From the NCBI GenBank assembly GCA_011033025.1, contig WFMF01000254.1, positions 186,001 through 250,000 of the forward strand: a stretch of 64,000 bases of DNA. Direction: 5' to 3'. A program made the position numbers and the translations under genes. The notes under the pieces are model-generated. The model ran no database searches. It saw nothing but the letters and a program-made list of their open reading frames with translations, and was not told the origin of the DNA. Numbering within the stretch: the first letter of the stretch is position 1; every line of letters begins with the position of its first letter. Origin of the DNA: Beroe forskalii (taxonomy: Eukaryota > Ctenophora > Nuda > Beroida > Beroidae). This document shows positions 48,083-60,753 of this stretch, in pieces.

Positions 48083-51000
48083 ATCCGCTAAAGTGGACCA
48101 AGAGGCAAGCTCAGAATTGGCTGTGTTGGTTGAGGGAAGTCAACGATCTCGAGGAAATTGACATCACTCACTTCCCCGTGGACGGGGAGGGTCTCTGCTC
48201 GCTATCACAAGAATCGGTAAGGATATGTGTCTAACACCAGCTTCCTTTCACCAAGCTTCAAGGCATGTTTCATGCTTTCATAATTCATAAAATTGTCCGT
48301 AATGGCACACAAATTAAATAAAGTTTATAATACGACAATTCATGCGGAAACATAAGGCATCTTGGATTGTTATTTGAGGAATTACAAAATTACAGCACTG
48401 TCTGCCGAAATTAAATTTACCAGAAACGCTTCAATACGGAAATATTCATTCCTTAAAAGTCTAAGGTAGGTATTAATTGAAATAAATACCAACTTGAATA
48501 AAAATTCATCAATTTTCATAGCGTTTTGTCTAATTTCAAGCCCAACTATTTTTGTCTGGTGAGTCACGCAGTGAATAGTTGAATACAGATCTCGCTGTAA
48601 CTAAATATCACTAACTGTAAATATCTCAGATCGAAGGCTACAATAGGCATTCGAGCTAGCAACATCTTCAGAGCTACTCTGGACTTGTTACAGAGCACAG
48701 CTGTTCTGGTGAGGAACTCTCCTCCAGCAACACACCACTACCTTGAGACAGAGGAGACACCCTCCTACGACACTACCTCTCCAGATCGGCGGACAGCCCC
48801 GAAAAGAGGAGACTTTTCACCAAAAGGAGGCATCTCACCGGAAGAAGACACTTTGTACTGTGTCAAACAAGAACCAGAAGCCATGTCGCCACCTGCTGTA
48901 TCCGGGCCTAAAGAAGAGACGAAGCCATCAGAGAACATGCAAGAAGAGATGGGATATCCGGAAATAAGAGTTGACGATGAGTCGGAGGAAATGTCCACAG
49001 ACGTCAAGACGCCGATAAGCGTTCTCTCGCCACACGTGAAGACATCAAGAGATGTCTCATCGCCTGGAGCCCAGTCTCTTTCTTCTGAGTCTACCTTGGA
49101 GACGACAGCAGATCCCTTCAGGTTGGTTTCACAGATCTAGCTTTTAAATCAAAACTCATCACTGTTTAGGACCATTTTTTGGGGAAAATTACCATGATTA
49201 AACTTTTCAATAGCTTAAATTAAAGCTATTATGATTGTAAACTATCTAGACCGTAATACCAAACAGGAATTAAAATATCTATCACCATCAGGGTCTCGCC
49301 ACACTACCAGACCCCAGGGGTAGATGAGTACAACAGATCATGTGTTATCAGCAGTGAGGACATGAACAGACCTCACCCTGTTGCAGGACCAGAGGATGAG
49401 ATGTTAGATGCAGCGCACACTCTGGCTAAACTAGGTGAGAAAGCGGAATGTCGCATTCTCGATTGTCATTGACGACAAAGAGATCTGGTTTTGGAAATCT
49501 CTAAAACAATTGAAAAGTTATAACGCACTAGTATTTCGAATGAAATTCAGAAGTACTTTCGTCAGTTTGTGAGTTCTCGCATTAAGTCTAATATAATGTT
49601 ACCCTTCAGAGAGACGGAGGTCATCCGAAGGAAGTGTGGAAGTGGAGGAGGAAGCTATCAACCAGACGTTCTTTACAAACACTAAACTAGCGGACAGAAG
49701 ACAATCCAGCTCGGGGATTGATTGTGAGTGATATTTGATTTTCTGAAAAAACTAGAAATAAAAACTGAAAATAAAATAGGGCTAAAACCTGCTCAGTCAG
49801 AAACCACCATGGAACTATATAAAAATAATCCGGAGTGCCAGTAGACATCTAATTGCCGTCATGATAATCCGATATGATCCCCCTGATATAAAACACACCA
49901 AACGGATTACACAGAGCAGACAGAGGCCACCTCGGAGCCCGGCCAGCTCAGACATCACAAACTCTAAATACCGTCTGAAGTTGGATGGCACTCCGTTAAT
50001 CATCCCTGTAGCTAAATTAGGTGATTTGTCATGGTTGCAACGTTAAAACGACATTCCTCAAAGCCATCTGAGAGTTACGAGGACGTGTATGTTTGATATC
50101 ATCCTGTAATTGGTAATTAGGAGATTTTGGATCATTCTCTACTTAATTCTGAGGAATTCGATTGTAGGTTGTATCGAAGGCTATTGCACTCAAATGGTTT
50201 TTCATCTAGATTCATCAGATGGATCTATCACCCAAGTGCCTGCAGGGAGGTTCAAAAGGCACCCACAAATGGGTTAGGCAGGAGTTGCCAGACACCAATT
50301 ATTGGGTGCCTAACACCACCCATCATCTCAATCCAATCACATTCCAAATTTGATCTATCAGACACTTAGACCCCTCCACAGAACAAGAAAACCACATAAT
50401 CACAATTTGTCTAAGATCCATCCTGAAACCACCCCACCATTCGTCTAAGTGACATCCTGAGTCCCCCACACTCAGAACAGACACCCTCCAAGGTCCTCTC
50501 TGGACTCAGACCACCAAGGCAGAGTCCTAAACGAGCAAAACCCACAGATTAGTAGTGTCTCCTGGGTCATGGCTTAAACTTGCCCCAAAGAAACTAATCC
50601 CCGCCACCGTAAGCGGCTCACAAAATTAAAATATGTAAATTGGGCTGAGTTCCGAAAGAGAGATGAGTTGCGAAATAGTATAGTGTCTCGGAGCGCATTG
50701 TCTCAAGGATGCTGTGCGACAAAATCCTTTTCCTACTTTCTGTCTCCTGATCAACGGAGACGTATCATTAATTGAGAGCAGTTCTCACTCTGTTGTATCC
50801 AGTTATTGAGTTGCTGGTTCCAGACTTGCAGCGGAGTGGAGAGAGAGAGATTGGAGGGGAAGAGCGTGGTCTAAGTGAAGAGGTCTAAAAGCACAGGGAG
50901 GGGGTCTAAAAGACGAAGGTCTAAAAGAAGAGGTCTGGATAGGGGGGTCTAGGGAACTTGACATGGGCGAACTTTCAGAGGGTCAAGGCGAATTCATAAT

Positions 51001-54000
51001 ATATGAAAGTCTGGGCGATCATACGGGTCTGAAAAGGAAAACCAAAGAATTTCAATAATGAAATGTCTGAAGACAAAGGCCAATACGATGGTTACAACTC
51101 AAGGGTTGGTAGTCTCAAAAGAAAAGAAGTTGGAATGATGATTAATCAATGTCTCATTGTCTCAATCACCCAGTTATTCATTTCAGAGACTTATAAAATG
51201 TTTATCATGAAAGTGAAATTACCAAGTTAATCTTTACATAGAACCTCTGCTTACCCAGCAATCAGGATGCATCACTTAAACAGCCATTTCAGGTGGGAGA
51301 CAAGGCATCACACTTTGGCAGTTTATACTCGAACTACTGGCCGATGAGAAGTGTAAAGACATTGTTACCTGGACAGAACGGCCGCTAGAGTTCAAGGTGA
51401 GAGTTCTTACTTCTTACTTTCTCTTGGTTTACATCACTCGATTCACATCGGACAGTTCACTTCTGTATTCCTAGTGATTCGATTTTAGACGCACAATGGC
51501 AAAATATGTGAAGTTTAGTAGGTCGTAAGTTGAATTTGAGCTGAAATTTCAGATTTCATGTTGATTATCTTATAACTGTTTTATCGGGATATCATTGGGT
51601 TTCGATAAAATCCTAATTATCTTCAACAGCTCGGAACCTTTTTCCTCGTACTGTGTTTTTCAGTTTCCGGTAAAACGTTTCCGTTACTCATAACAATTAT
51701 TACTCAACAATTACATGACAGCATATTTCCCATATTTCTATGACAAACTTACGCTGCTTCCGTGACAACATCATGTTCCCATACGAGCACTGCCACACAT
51801 TTCCTTGCCAACAGCCAAGGTTATATTTCCATATTTCATAAATTGTTGCCACATTCATATCCATGCTAATCAGTAATACTGCATGCAGACGAGCTACTTC
51901 ATATCCTTGATAACTGGCAGTTCACAATTTACTCATCATTAAACACGCGATGTGAACACACGCAGGCACATAGTAGCTTCACTTTGAAAGCAGGTTAAAG
52001 GAAGGGTTTGCAAAAATAAATATCACACTCCTGCATCTCGAGATATTCATCATGCTCCTTTTTTGCATTATTAGCCACGCAAGATATGGAAGTTTATGTC
52101 AACCAATTCTTGTCTCCTTTTCAGTATAAAAGTCACGTTTGATATGACATAATTCGAGCAATTCATGTTTCCTTTTATAGCGTTGTTAGATACAACCTCC
52201 TGACAGTTTTACAGAACACGTTGGGGGTATGAGATGGTTCGTGCGTCAATCCAATGACTCACCCTGTACACGTGGGTAACACACTCAATCATTAGGTGTT
52301 CAGACACCCAAATATTTGCCATTACGTCAACCTCCTTTTAGGAAGTCTTGTTATTTATAGACCACGGCAGTAAGATGAGTGACGTCATTATCAGGCTTTA
52401 ACACGGTGAATTGATGACGTCACACCGCCTTACTCCCCCATAGCCAGCCTTATACGGTATAGAACACATACATAAAATGGGTCCTAAAATCTCACTCCAG
52501 CTATGTCATACAACAGCACAAACGTACCTAGCCGGTACTAAAGAACATTTTTCAGTTAATAAGTCCTGAATGATTATCAGTATCACATCACACTATTTGA
52601 GGCGCGCAAGAGTACTAGACGATATAGTGACGTCATTATCATGAATTGAAATGGTGAATTGATGATATAAAACAGGTTATTTGGTCGAGCACGGCATTAT
52701 TGTGAAGTTCATCACATGTCTTCGATAACTGTATTTCCGGTTTAAAACTGAGAATTTACCAGCTCGGTTTAATAGATCACTATACCATGAGTTGGTACAT
52801 GGAACTGAAATAGGAACTTTCATCCTAATCACGAGAATAGAAACAATCATGTACTCAAGGGTTTAATTCTGCCGATAAATATAATCACGAGGAATTATCA
52901 TTCTCCTAAAAACGTGGTATTTGTGACCATAAAAAGAGAACGGGCTTTCTGTTTGTTATGGCGACGAAAATTCGGTGGAAATTCTCATTCCACCATAATA
53001 TTGAGTGTGATTGAATCAGTAAAATAGTGGGTCGAATAAATCACGGACAACAAACTCTAGAATACCAATAGAGTGTACGAAAATAAAAACAAAAATATTC
53101 GTCCCCCGTTTTTAGTAGGAGTACGAAAATAAAGCATTGAAAGCTGCAGATAAAATAATAAAAGAACAGGCCAAGCCATTTCCGAAATTATAACATACGC
53201 CGCAATATATATAGCTATTCGATGCAGAGCCCAATTAATGCGTTGTAATGATCACAATGAAGTCAGGCCAGCCCTACCAAAATGACGTGTTACAATGGTA
53301 GAAAGTGAAGAGCTACCCTTGACAACCTCGCATAAATCATCGCATTTTATTGTAAACTTAAACCTCGCGTAGGGAAAAGGACGGATCATCGTCACAAGGT
53401 CATCATTCTAAACCATGATAACGAGGTCACTCTTAACCACTGGTTGCTCGAGCAAGGCAAATGATAACCAGAGGCCAATAATTACGGAGTGATTGGACCT
53501 GAGTATTGAGTCTAGTTAGCAAATTAACAAGTAATCAAGGCTTGGCTGTCAGTACTTCAGTAGTGCAGTACAAATAGTAATTCCTATTTATAGCGAGCAA
53601 CTTCACGTCGGAATGGTAACTGCTGGTTAAACTGGTTGTCACAGTGAACATTGTCACTTTTTGCCATTTGAAGGAGTAGGGTGGTGGAACATGGGGAAAA
53701 TGACTATTTATGGTGTCATTCTGATAAATGCTGTGTCAGAAATCGGTTAGTGGTTCCGGTTGGTGTTGAAATAATAAGGAACGGACAACTGGGAAACAAT
53801 TCAGTCCTTCATAACTCCAATGTAATAAACTGGATTTTTCCGTGCTTGTGGTTTACTGGTTTAACCACCACACACAAGAAAAATGGGTGGCTGACAGAAT
53901 TGTAAACGTCCGAAATAATAAATAATGTAGCCCATGATCCACCCAATCTAACCTTTGATCTATCAAACTAACCCATGACCCAGTGACCCACCAAATTGAT

Positions 54001-57000
54001 CCTATCATCCACCCAATCTAACCCATGATCCAGCCAAATCTTACTCACAATCCACCTTCATTCCACCCAATGTAACTCATGGGCCATGATCCACCCAATG
54101 TAACTCATGATCCAGCCAAATCTTACTCACAATCCACCTAATGTAACCCATGATTCACCCATTGTAACCAACGATCCACCCTATTTAACCCCTGATCCTT
54201 GACCCAGGTGATTAACAGCAAGGAGATAGCAGATCGGTGGGGGATCAGGAAGAACCGCCCTAAAATGAACTACGACAAGTTGTCCCGTGCCCTGCGGTAC
54301 TACTATAGGAAGAACCTTATACAGCACGTGCCCGGCAAGCGACAGGTGAGAAACCAATCGGGCGTCAATTGGGCAAAACCACGAATTAAAATTAGAATTA
54401 GAATAAGAATTAGTAATGCTGGAGCGGAAATAAAAAATAAATTTTAAGTAGTTTCAAAATGTGCACAGAGCATTCAGGTGTCAAGCCGATGTTGACAACC
54501 ATTTTGTTTGCTATTAAATTTGTAACTTTTAAGAAGAAAATTGAGAAAATATTAATTTCATAATTCAAATTCTTTGATAACTCAAAAACAAGGCACACAG
54601 GACGGAATTCAGACCAATATTATAGAAATTGACTTTTATATACGCGTTGAACGCTGATAAGCCCAATTAGTGACGGGTAGAATTAGCTGTCCAAAATTCG
54701 TCATATTTCGATGATTTCATAGATCTCACATAGGCTTATATAGGGATTAGGGTAGATGGGAACATGCACTAACTTTGGGAGAAGTCAATAGGATGGTAAT
54801 TAGAATTAATCTGAAATCATCTGAAAAATCTCAAATAAGCCCATATAAAGGGGATTGGTTCATCGACATTTCGTCGAACTGAGTTGTAACGAAGATGGTG
54901 TTTTAGACTTATATTTCACTCAATAAATAGGTTATTTCAAACTTTTGCTTTAGCACACTTCAAGAATTCAATAAACTAACATCAGCAAACGGTATTCTAC
55001 CCCCACCAAACACAGACACTAAACAGCTATCTTCTCTGGACCTTCATCAATCTAAGTCCCATCAAACGAAAAACAATCACTTATCCTTATCAGCTCTTTG
55101 ATCTCCCTTATCAGCTCTCTTACCTCCCTCATCAACTCTCTAACCTCCCTTATCAGCACTCTAACATCCCTTATCAGCTCTCTAACCTCCCTTATCAGCT
55201 CTCTTATTTCCCTTATCAGCACTCTTATCTCCCTAGTAAGCGCCCCTCATTTCCTTATTGGGTCCTCTTATCTCCCTTATCAGCACTCAATAAGTTCATG
55301 TTAGCCCCACAATAACAAAACTCCCTGCCAGGTGTATTTCTTCGTGGAGCACCCTGAGTCGCTGGACTTCACGCAGCTCCTGAACGCGGCGCTCTCCACT
55401 CACCCCCTCCGGGCTGCAGCTGCAGGCAACAGGAAGCAGTCAGCCTTCACCAGCGTCAGCACTACCTCCAAGAGACGGGCTTCCGCCCCCGAAATACTCG
55501 CTCCGAACAAGGTACTCGGGGGAATGTTGGAATGATATTTGCTGTTTTCTGATGAATTTTAATTTCCTCTTATTTGTGAAAAAAGAAGCACCTTCTAAGT
55601 TTTGTAAAAAAAGGTTCTAGACATGAGAAATGGAGCTAATAGGCGAGCTAATTAAATAGGCGAGTTGACATCCTCAAATTGGCATCTAAACTATAATGAT
55701 GACATCACTTTCATCTGTCTATTATTTGCGTCCTTGTCATGTAGAGAGGTCTGGAATGTTCTTCTGTTTGCACAATGTATCCTAGAGAGAAGGAGGAAAT
55801 AGGGGGGCTAGAAAAGAACTTCTTGAGATTTTCTTTTAGACTTCCTTCCGATGATCCATAATATTATTCCAGAAGCTGCTATATTCCAGAAGCTGCTATT
55901 TAATACACCGGCCGGAAATGTAAGGATTGTCTTCATAGGACAAGGAATTGAGCGAACTAGTTAAGTATCCAAATTGTAGCAGTCTGCAGTTGAGCCAGAC
56001 AACGAAGAAGTCTAATGTTGCGCAGAAACAGTAGACCATGAAATGTCATCATTTGACATTACCCTTATGTGTATACTGTTTACTCTTTGTACGCGTGTGG
56101 AAGGAAGGGGATTTTACAGAGCACCCTTATAAACATGACGTGATGTGAAGATAGCATGAAACCAAGCTTGAGAGAGGTACTGAGTGGTTATTGACAATGT
56201 AACACTCATTATCACTCAATGATAAGCAGGAAACAACATGGTGTCATCAATGATTTGCCTACTTTTAGAATATCCAAGTTATAAATATAAGCGGATTGCG
56301 GAGCCGAATTTGAAGCCGCTAAACTTATATGAAGCTCAGATCAGAAGTGTTGTAGCCGGAACTGAGTTCATTGCTTACGACAAAATCACACCATCGCACA
56401 TCACAGCTTCCTACTTTTTTATATCACTTTACAATATCACTGTTCATCACCTCACATCATGGTATCATCCCATATCTCGCGACATCATCTCATGATCTCC
56501 CTCGCACCGTGACGGAGCAACCAACAAAACCTGAAACTGATAAGCACTAATTGGCGCTCATTAACAGCTCGTCAAAACCCAGTTACAACGTGACGAAACA
56601 CCGCACGAAACTCGGGAGAAGTAAAAGTCTCACGCCCGCCTATCAGTGATTTAAACCATCCCATGCTGACAGTTGCAGAGTAAATATTATATACCAGCTG
56701 TTTCGTAACGTATCCCTTGTAACTATACGTAATTAGGAAATTATTCCGCAAAGTCTGGGAAGGTATTTGAAACGTGTGCCCTGTTCATATAACTTCCTGT
56801 GCCTGATAAACAGGCGGTTAAACGTAGTTAAATTACCGCGTTATGCCATGATAATGACGTCATCTCAACAGCTTCGTTTTATCGCGTGGGTATTAAAATA
56901 CGATGATAGGAGAAAATACCAGACATATCTTCTGCGACATAACATTATCATTGGAGGGATGCCACTGTTATTAATAACAGTATGCAGATGCGAGTGAGAT

Positions 57001-58206
57001 CATTATCACGGTTTAGAATGATGAATTGATGACATCCCACCACCTACTTCCAGTGTAGAGCTATTAGGATATAGGATGAGAGGATGAGAAAATGCTAGAC
57101 ATCTCATCTGAGAGATGATATCATAGGTTAAATGGGACAGTTCACAACGATTATATTTGGTCAGTAAACTTTCCTCCAGAAACCCATACCCTGGTCGGAG
57201 AGAAATGGAAAGCAATTGGATAATAGTTTGAACAAACATCTGAGGGAATCGCTAATAAGAGCAATAGGGATAATGGAGAGGGCTATAATTGGGACACTGT
57301 GGTACATATTCTGAGATCGGAACTATTGACCAATATCGTTACTAATAGTTACGGTAGTGAGATGGTTACCAATGTGGGCACTACCAATAGTTACGGTGAC
57401 AGTTCAAACTGCAGTTTGCGCGCCATTTGTGTGCATGGCATAAGTTTGCTCGGCGCACATGCATGTTAGTCGTGCCGCGCACACAAAAGACGCGCAACGT
57501 GCAGTTCGAACTGCCCCTGTTCCGGGAATACGATGAATAGCAACCCTCATTTCCTCAGAGACCACGCGAGTCAGAACCAGCACCGCTCTCCATGCTACGC
57601 TTCCATGGTAACATGGTGTCACCACAGCAACAGACACTGGTGTCACAACAGCAACAGACACTGGTGTCACAGCAACAGCAACATCTGGTGTCACCGCAGC
57701 AACTGTTGTCAATGCAGTCTCCCTTTACCCAACAGATACCACATTTCATCAACACAGGTATATACTTAATAGACAAATAATAATTTGAAAAACTGTACCT
57801 TGTATTTCATATCGTCGACAGTCTCCTGCGTAGTCGATGTGAAGTCGTAGTCTTTACACAGGACTCTACTTCTTCTTGTCATGGTCATGAGACCTGCCTA
57901 TAAACAGTTGAAAACATCAGATCGAGCAGATGAGAAAAGCATTTAATATGAAAATATTAAATAAGTATTTACAACATAAATTCCCTCACAGGAAAGATAC
58001 ACCCTGACCTAAGACAAACCACGCATCACCACCAACACCCCATGGTAACCCTGGAAACCCTTCTATCTACGGCTGCAAACAACCCGGCCCTTCTGGCAGC
58101 ATCTTCCTTCATGATGACACCCCCGACAACACTGACAACACCCCTGACACCACCCACCACCTTCCAAACAGTGCTGGATTCAGGGCTCGTCAAGAGACCC
58201 CTCTGA
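48083..58206 (+). CDS. ETS transcription factor with Pointed domain, GABP-alpha-like (5' end missing)
   Basis: Exons: 48083-48216, 48637-49121, 49292-49434, 49610-~49723, ~49917-50020, 51293-51396, 54208-54345, 55332-55511, 57559-57757 and 57992-58206 (stop TGA). Exons 1-2 carry a Pointed/SAM domain ([33 protein letters not shown]). A Ser/Glu-rich linker follows. Exons 6-8 form the ETS domain: [36 protein letters not shown], and the recognition helix [14 protein letters not shown] with both core-contacting Arg. Exon 9 gives QTLV repeats in a Gln-rich stretch; the tail is Thr/Pro-rich. The sequence after DP in the Pointed domain and the LWQF...CKD block resemble GABP alpha, which binds CCGGAAGT and controls respiratory-chain and housekeeping genes. 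Vertebrate GABPA lacks such a long C-tail. The junction 49723/49917 is out of phase with the obvious GTGAGT donor; a donor at 49728 would fix it. N-terminal exons were not found. Confidence 0.93.
52380..52422 (+). repeat. 43-bp dispersed TGACGTCA element, best copy
   Basis: TGACGTCATTATCA, GGCTTTAACAC, GGTGAATTGATGACGTCA: both ends are perfect TGACGTCA palindromes. Lies in an ETS-gene intron. Confidence 0.85.
52628..52670 (+). repeat. 43-bp dispersed TGACGTCA element
   Basis: TGACGTCATTATCATGAATT, then GGTGAATTGATGATAT; the right palindrome is lost. Second copy in the same intron, 248 bp from the first. Confidence 0.8.
53397..53430 (-). repeat. 43-bp dispersed element, inverted and shortened
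   Basis: On the minus strand: TGACCTCGTTATCATGGTTT, then AGAATGATGACC; about ten bases are missing before the right end. Confidence 0.6.
53930..54190. repeat. ~21-bp intronic minisatellite (ATCCACCCAATGTAACCCATG)
   Basis: Degenerate tandem units ending just before the acceptor of the second ETS-domain exon. Confidence 0.85.
55085..55290. repeat. 21-bp intronic minisatellite
   Basis: About ten copies of TATCAGCTCTCTAACCTCC (plus CT). It lies just upstream of the exon at 55332 and is pyrimidine-rich. The Ser/Leu/Thr frame across it is a repeat product. Confidence 0.9.
56823..56862 (-). repeat. 43-bp dispersed element, inverted
   Basis: On the minus strand TGACGTCATTATCATGGC, ATAACGCGGTAATTTAACT: first half perfect, second half diverged. 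Confidence 0.65.
56995..57037 (+). repeat. 43-bp dispersed TGACGTCA element
   Basis: TGAGATCATTATCACGGTTT, AGAATGATGAATTGATGACA: one or two changes in each end motif. Confidence 0.8.
57400..57513. repeat. Small inverted-repeat element
   Basis: 25-bp ends CAGTTCAAACTGCAGTTTG... (57400-57424) and their inverse at 57489-57513 differ at a few positions; each end itself contains the palindrome CAGTT(C/T)(G/A)AACTG. 114 bp in all, GC-rich centre, inside an ETS-gene intron 45 bp before an exon. Confidence 0.85.
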
Positions 58207-59023
58207 GATCGTGTTACTGCGTTTAACCTCTAGGAATTAGGTTTAAATTGACCCGGCAATTTAGTTTGAACTGCGTATTTGATATATAATTGCTACCATT
58301 TTTCGTATCATATTTGTATTGTTTGTTTGACGAAGCTGCATGCATGGTAAAATTGACAGGTTATTAGAGTGTCGAGCCAGATTTTTGATCATGCGAAAGT
58401 GCTGAAATTATCACAGTACTGATGAAATTGATTTCCGGCAACATAATGTTTGCAACAAATTACATTATTTCAATATTAGTATTAATTGAATATTTCCCTT
58501 TTAAATCAATTATCTTAGCTATCATATAGGAACAATTTACATTATAAAATTGTTAACAAATATTTTTTTTTTTTCACTTTGCAATCATTCGTTGTGATTT
58601 TTATTGATTTCTACAGTAAGCAATAAAATGGTATCAACAAAATCAATAATAAACATCAACAAAAATTAAATTTTCAAAATAATCATTCGCATACCTACGG
58701 TAAAAACACAAATTATTGCATACTTATAAATCGTAAATATTTAAAAAAATAAAGTAGGTCTTCAGTCTTTTAGGTTTGATTCCATCATAGGACAACTCGG
58801 TCCAAAATCCAATCAAAAAAACATCGGTTACATAAATAAATTAAGATTGCTACTGAAGTCAAAAATAATGAACAGATAATGCTTCATTGCGTGTCACAAG
58901 AATTGAGCTCAAATTCTTCATTAAGTTAAAGGGCTGGCAATTATCGCTAAATAAACATTCCCAGTCGAAATTTAAACCACTCAATGAACACTAAAAGATT
59001 ACACCGCTAAGCTTCTGACAGCC
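58207..59023. other. Convergent 3' flanks
   Basis: Region between the ends of the plus-strand ETS gene and the minus-strand gene at 59024. Very AT-rich with a T14 run near 58565. Both 3' untranslated regions should lie here. Confidence 0.5.
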
Positions 59024-60151
59024 TCAGTAAAAAGTGACTCCCCTCAAAGTGTCATCTGACTCCCTCTTCCTCGTTTCCTCCATGGACTGCTCACTGAGGA
59101 CCTGCAACTTCCTACTGATATCCACATTGGGCATCTTGTGATACAGATAGGAGTAGAAGCTGTTGATAGGGATGAAGGGATGGGACCTCAAGTAGGGCGG
59201 GGTTTCTCTCTCCGTTTCCACGGGACCACTCATCCCCACCTTCTTACGCAGGGATACCAGGTAGTTCTGGGCCGTGAACTGCCGGTACTTGGCACTGTTC
59301 CAACTCTTGAGGGCATGCAGTGCAGCAGTGCGCGGCAGTGCAGACACAAGGGATGTAGCCACCACTTGACTCTCTGGTTCAGGCGGCAGTGAGACAAGGA
59401 ATCTGCTGACAGTGGCGGCAGTGACTTTGATACTCCGATCAGAGACCCGTCTTAGGAACACCTCCCGGTGCAACGATTTGAAGGCTGCGTAAAGATGCAA
59501 CCACTCGAAGTTAGCAGGGAGGGTATTTCCCAGCTGAAACATTGCTAACTTGAATACATCCAGCAGTCGGAACAAGTCACTGAGCCCTGGCTCAGGTGGG
59601 GCCCTAAGGTCCTCATTCTGGGGAATCCAGCTGGGGTCTTGGCCAACTGCCATTAGTATGAGGGACAGGAGCAGCCGTCCCTGTTGAGCTAGGATGTTAA
59701 AGTAGAGCCTGGCAGCGTCGTGACATGCCCTGAGTGGGATCATCTCCTCAAACCTTCTCCTGATGAAGTACTGTAGAGCGTTGGTAAGGGTCTCACTCTC
59801 GTCATCAGACCCCACAGGGGACGAAACGTGTGAAGACAGGTCGTCACTGGAGCTGTGGTTAGACCGACTGAGCCCGAAGGTGGGGGAGGAGGTGGTGGAG
59901 AGGGACAGCTCACCACTGCTGGCACTGCCAGGGTGGTGGCAACACTTAGCAACGATCTCCTCCAAATTAAACCTGACAAAGTGCCCCACGTGACATACGA
60001 CGAGTTGGAACTTCTGAGAGGAGACCATCGGTTTGGTGATGTTTTGCAAGATGTTGGAGACTTTCAGGGCTTTGTTACGGGGTAGAACGGGTATCTTAGA
60101 GTCCTCATTGGTGTATGGTACGGTGTTGAGGATGTCTGCAGTGATACCTTC
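59024..60151 (-). CDS. Unidentified helical protein, last exon
   Basis: An open frame of 375 codons from the acceptor CTTCACTGCAG (exon starts at 60151) to the stop at 59024. The start lies in an exon further up that I did not find. The first ~65 residues are mixed (TNEDSKIPVLPRNKALKV). Residues ~72-120 are a Ser-rich, probably disordered stretch. The rest is predicted by eye as a chain of amphipathic helices (LTNALQYFIRRRFEEMI, LLLSLILMAVGQDP, ALHALKSWNSAKYRQF). There are no membrane segments or catalytic motifs that I see. The gene is clearly real from its length, codon use and lack of repeats. I considered a relation to the C-terminal region of gamma-secretase-activating protein, but I cannot support it from the sequence alone. 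Confidence 0.75.
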   Translation of the reverse strand, partial: EGITADILNTVPYTNEDSKIPVLPRNKALKVSNILQNITKPMVSSQKFQLVVCHVGHFVRFNLEEIVAKCCHHPGSASSGELSLSTTSSPTFGLSRSNHSSSDDLSSHVSSPVGSDDESETLTNALQYFIRRRFEEMIPLRACHDAARLYFNILAQQGRLLLSLILMAVGQDPSWIPQNEDLRAPPEPGLSDLFRLLDVFKLAMFQLGNTLPANFEWLHLYAAFKSLHREVFLRRVSDRSIKVTAATVSRFLVSLPPEPESQVVATSLVSALPRTAALHALKSWNSAKYRQFTAQNYLVSLRKKVGMSGPVETERETPPYLRSHPFIPINSFYSYLYHKMPNVDISRKLQVLSEQSMEETRKRESDDTLRGVTFY

Positions 60152-60329
60152 CTGCAGTGAAGACAGTGAACTTCAGACAGAACATCTTTCAGAGTGCTGC
60201 GCGCGACGCGATTTAATGAAATCTACACGCGCGCGCTACACGTACATAAGAAGCGCACAGCATTCAATCTGTTTTATACCGCGTATTCCATCAAGTTCAT
60301 CGTTTTCTGACATTGAGGTGCTATAGTAG

Positions 60330-60753
60330 ATACCTTATTGGCCCTTATTTAATCGGCCCATAAGGACAAAAACAACTTTAAAAATTTTTGTCCAAAGGGC
60401 CGGTTAAAAAAATGGCCGGTTAAAATGGGGCCGATTAGTTATGGCCAGATGAATCTTTTATTACTTGGCTTATGTACTGTTAAATTCATTTGACCGTCAT
60501 TATAAAACACAGGTAATGATCTTAACCATAATATTAGACGAGATTATGGGGTTTTGATGCAATTTAAAATAAAATTAATTCCTTTTCGCGGCTATTTTTG
60601 AGCAAAAAATTTATGGGTTTGACAACCGCCTGAATTTTTTTTGTCCAAGGGGCCGGTTAAAATGGTTCAAAAATGATTCGATTTTTGTCCATATGGCCGG
60701 TTAAAAAAGGGCCGGTTAAAAAAAGGCCGGCTAAATAAGGGCCAATAAGGTAT
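60330..60753. mobile_element. Inverted-repeat element (MITE-like), 424 bp
   Basis: Both ends read ATACCTTATTGGCCCTTATT inward. The interior has many GGCCGGTTAAAA and GGACAAAAA motifs in opposite orientations in its two halves. No coding capacity and no clear target duplication. It lies within or just upstream of the gene at 59024-60151. Confidence 0.88.
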
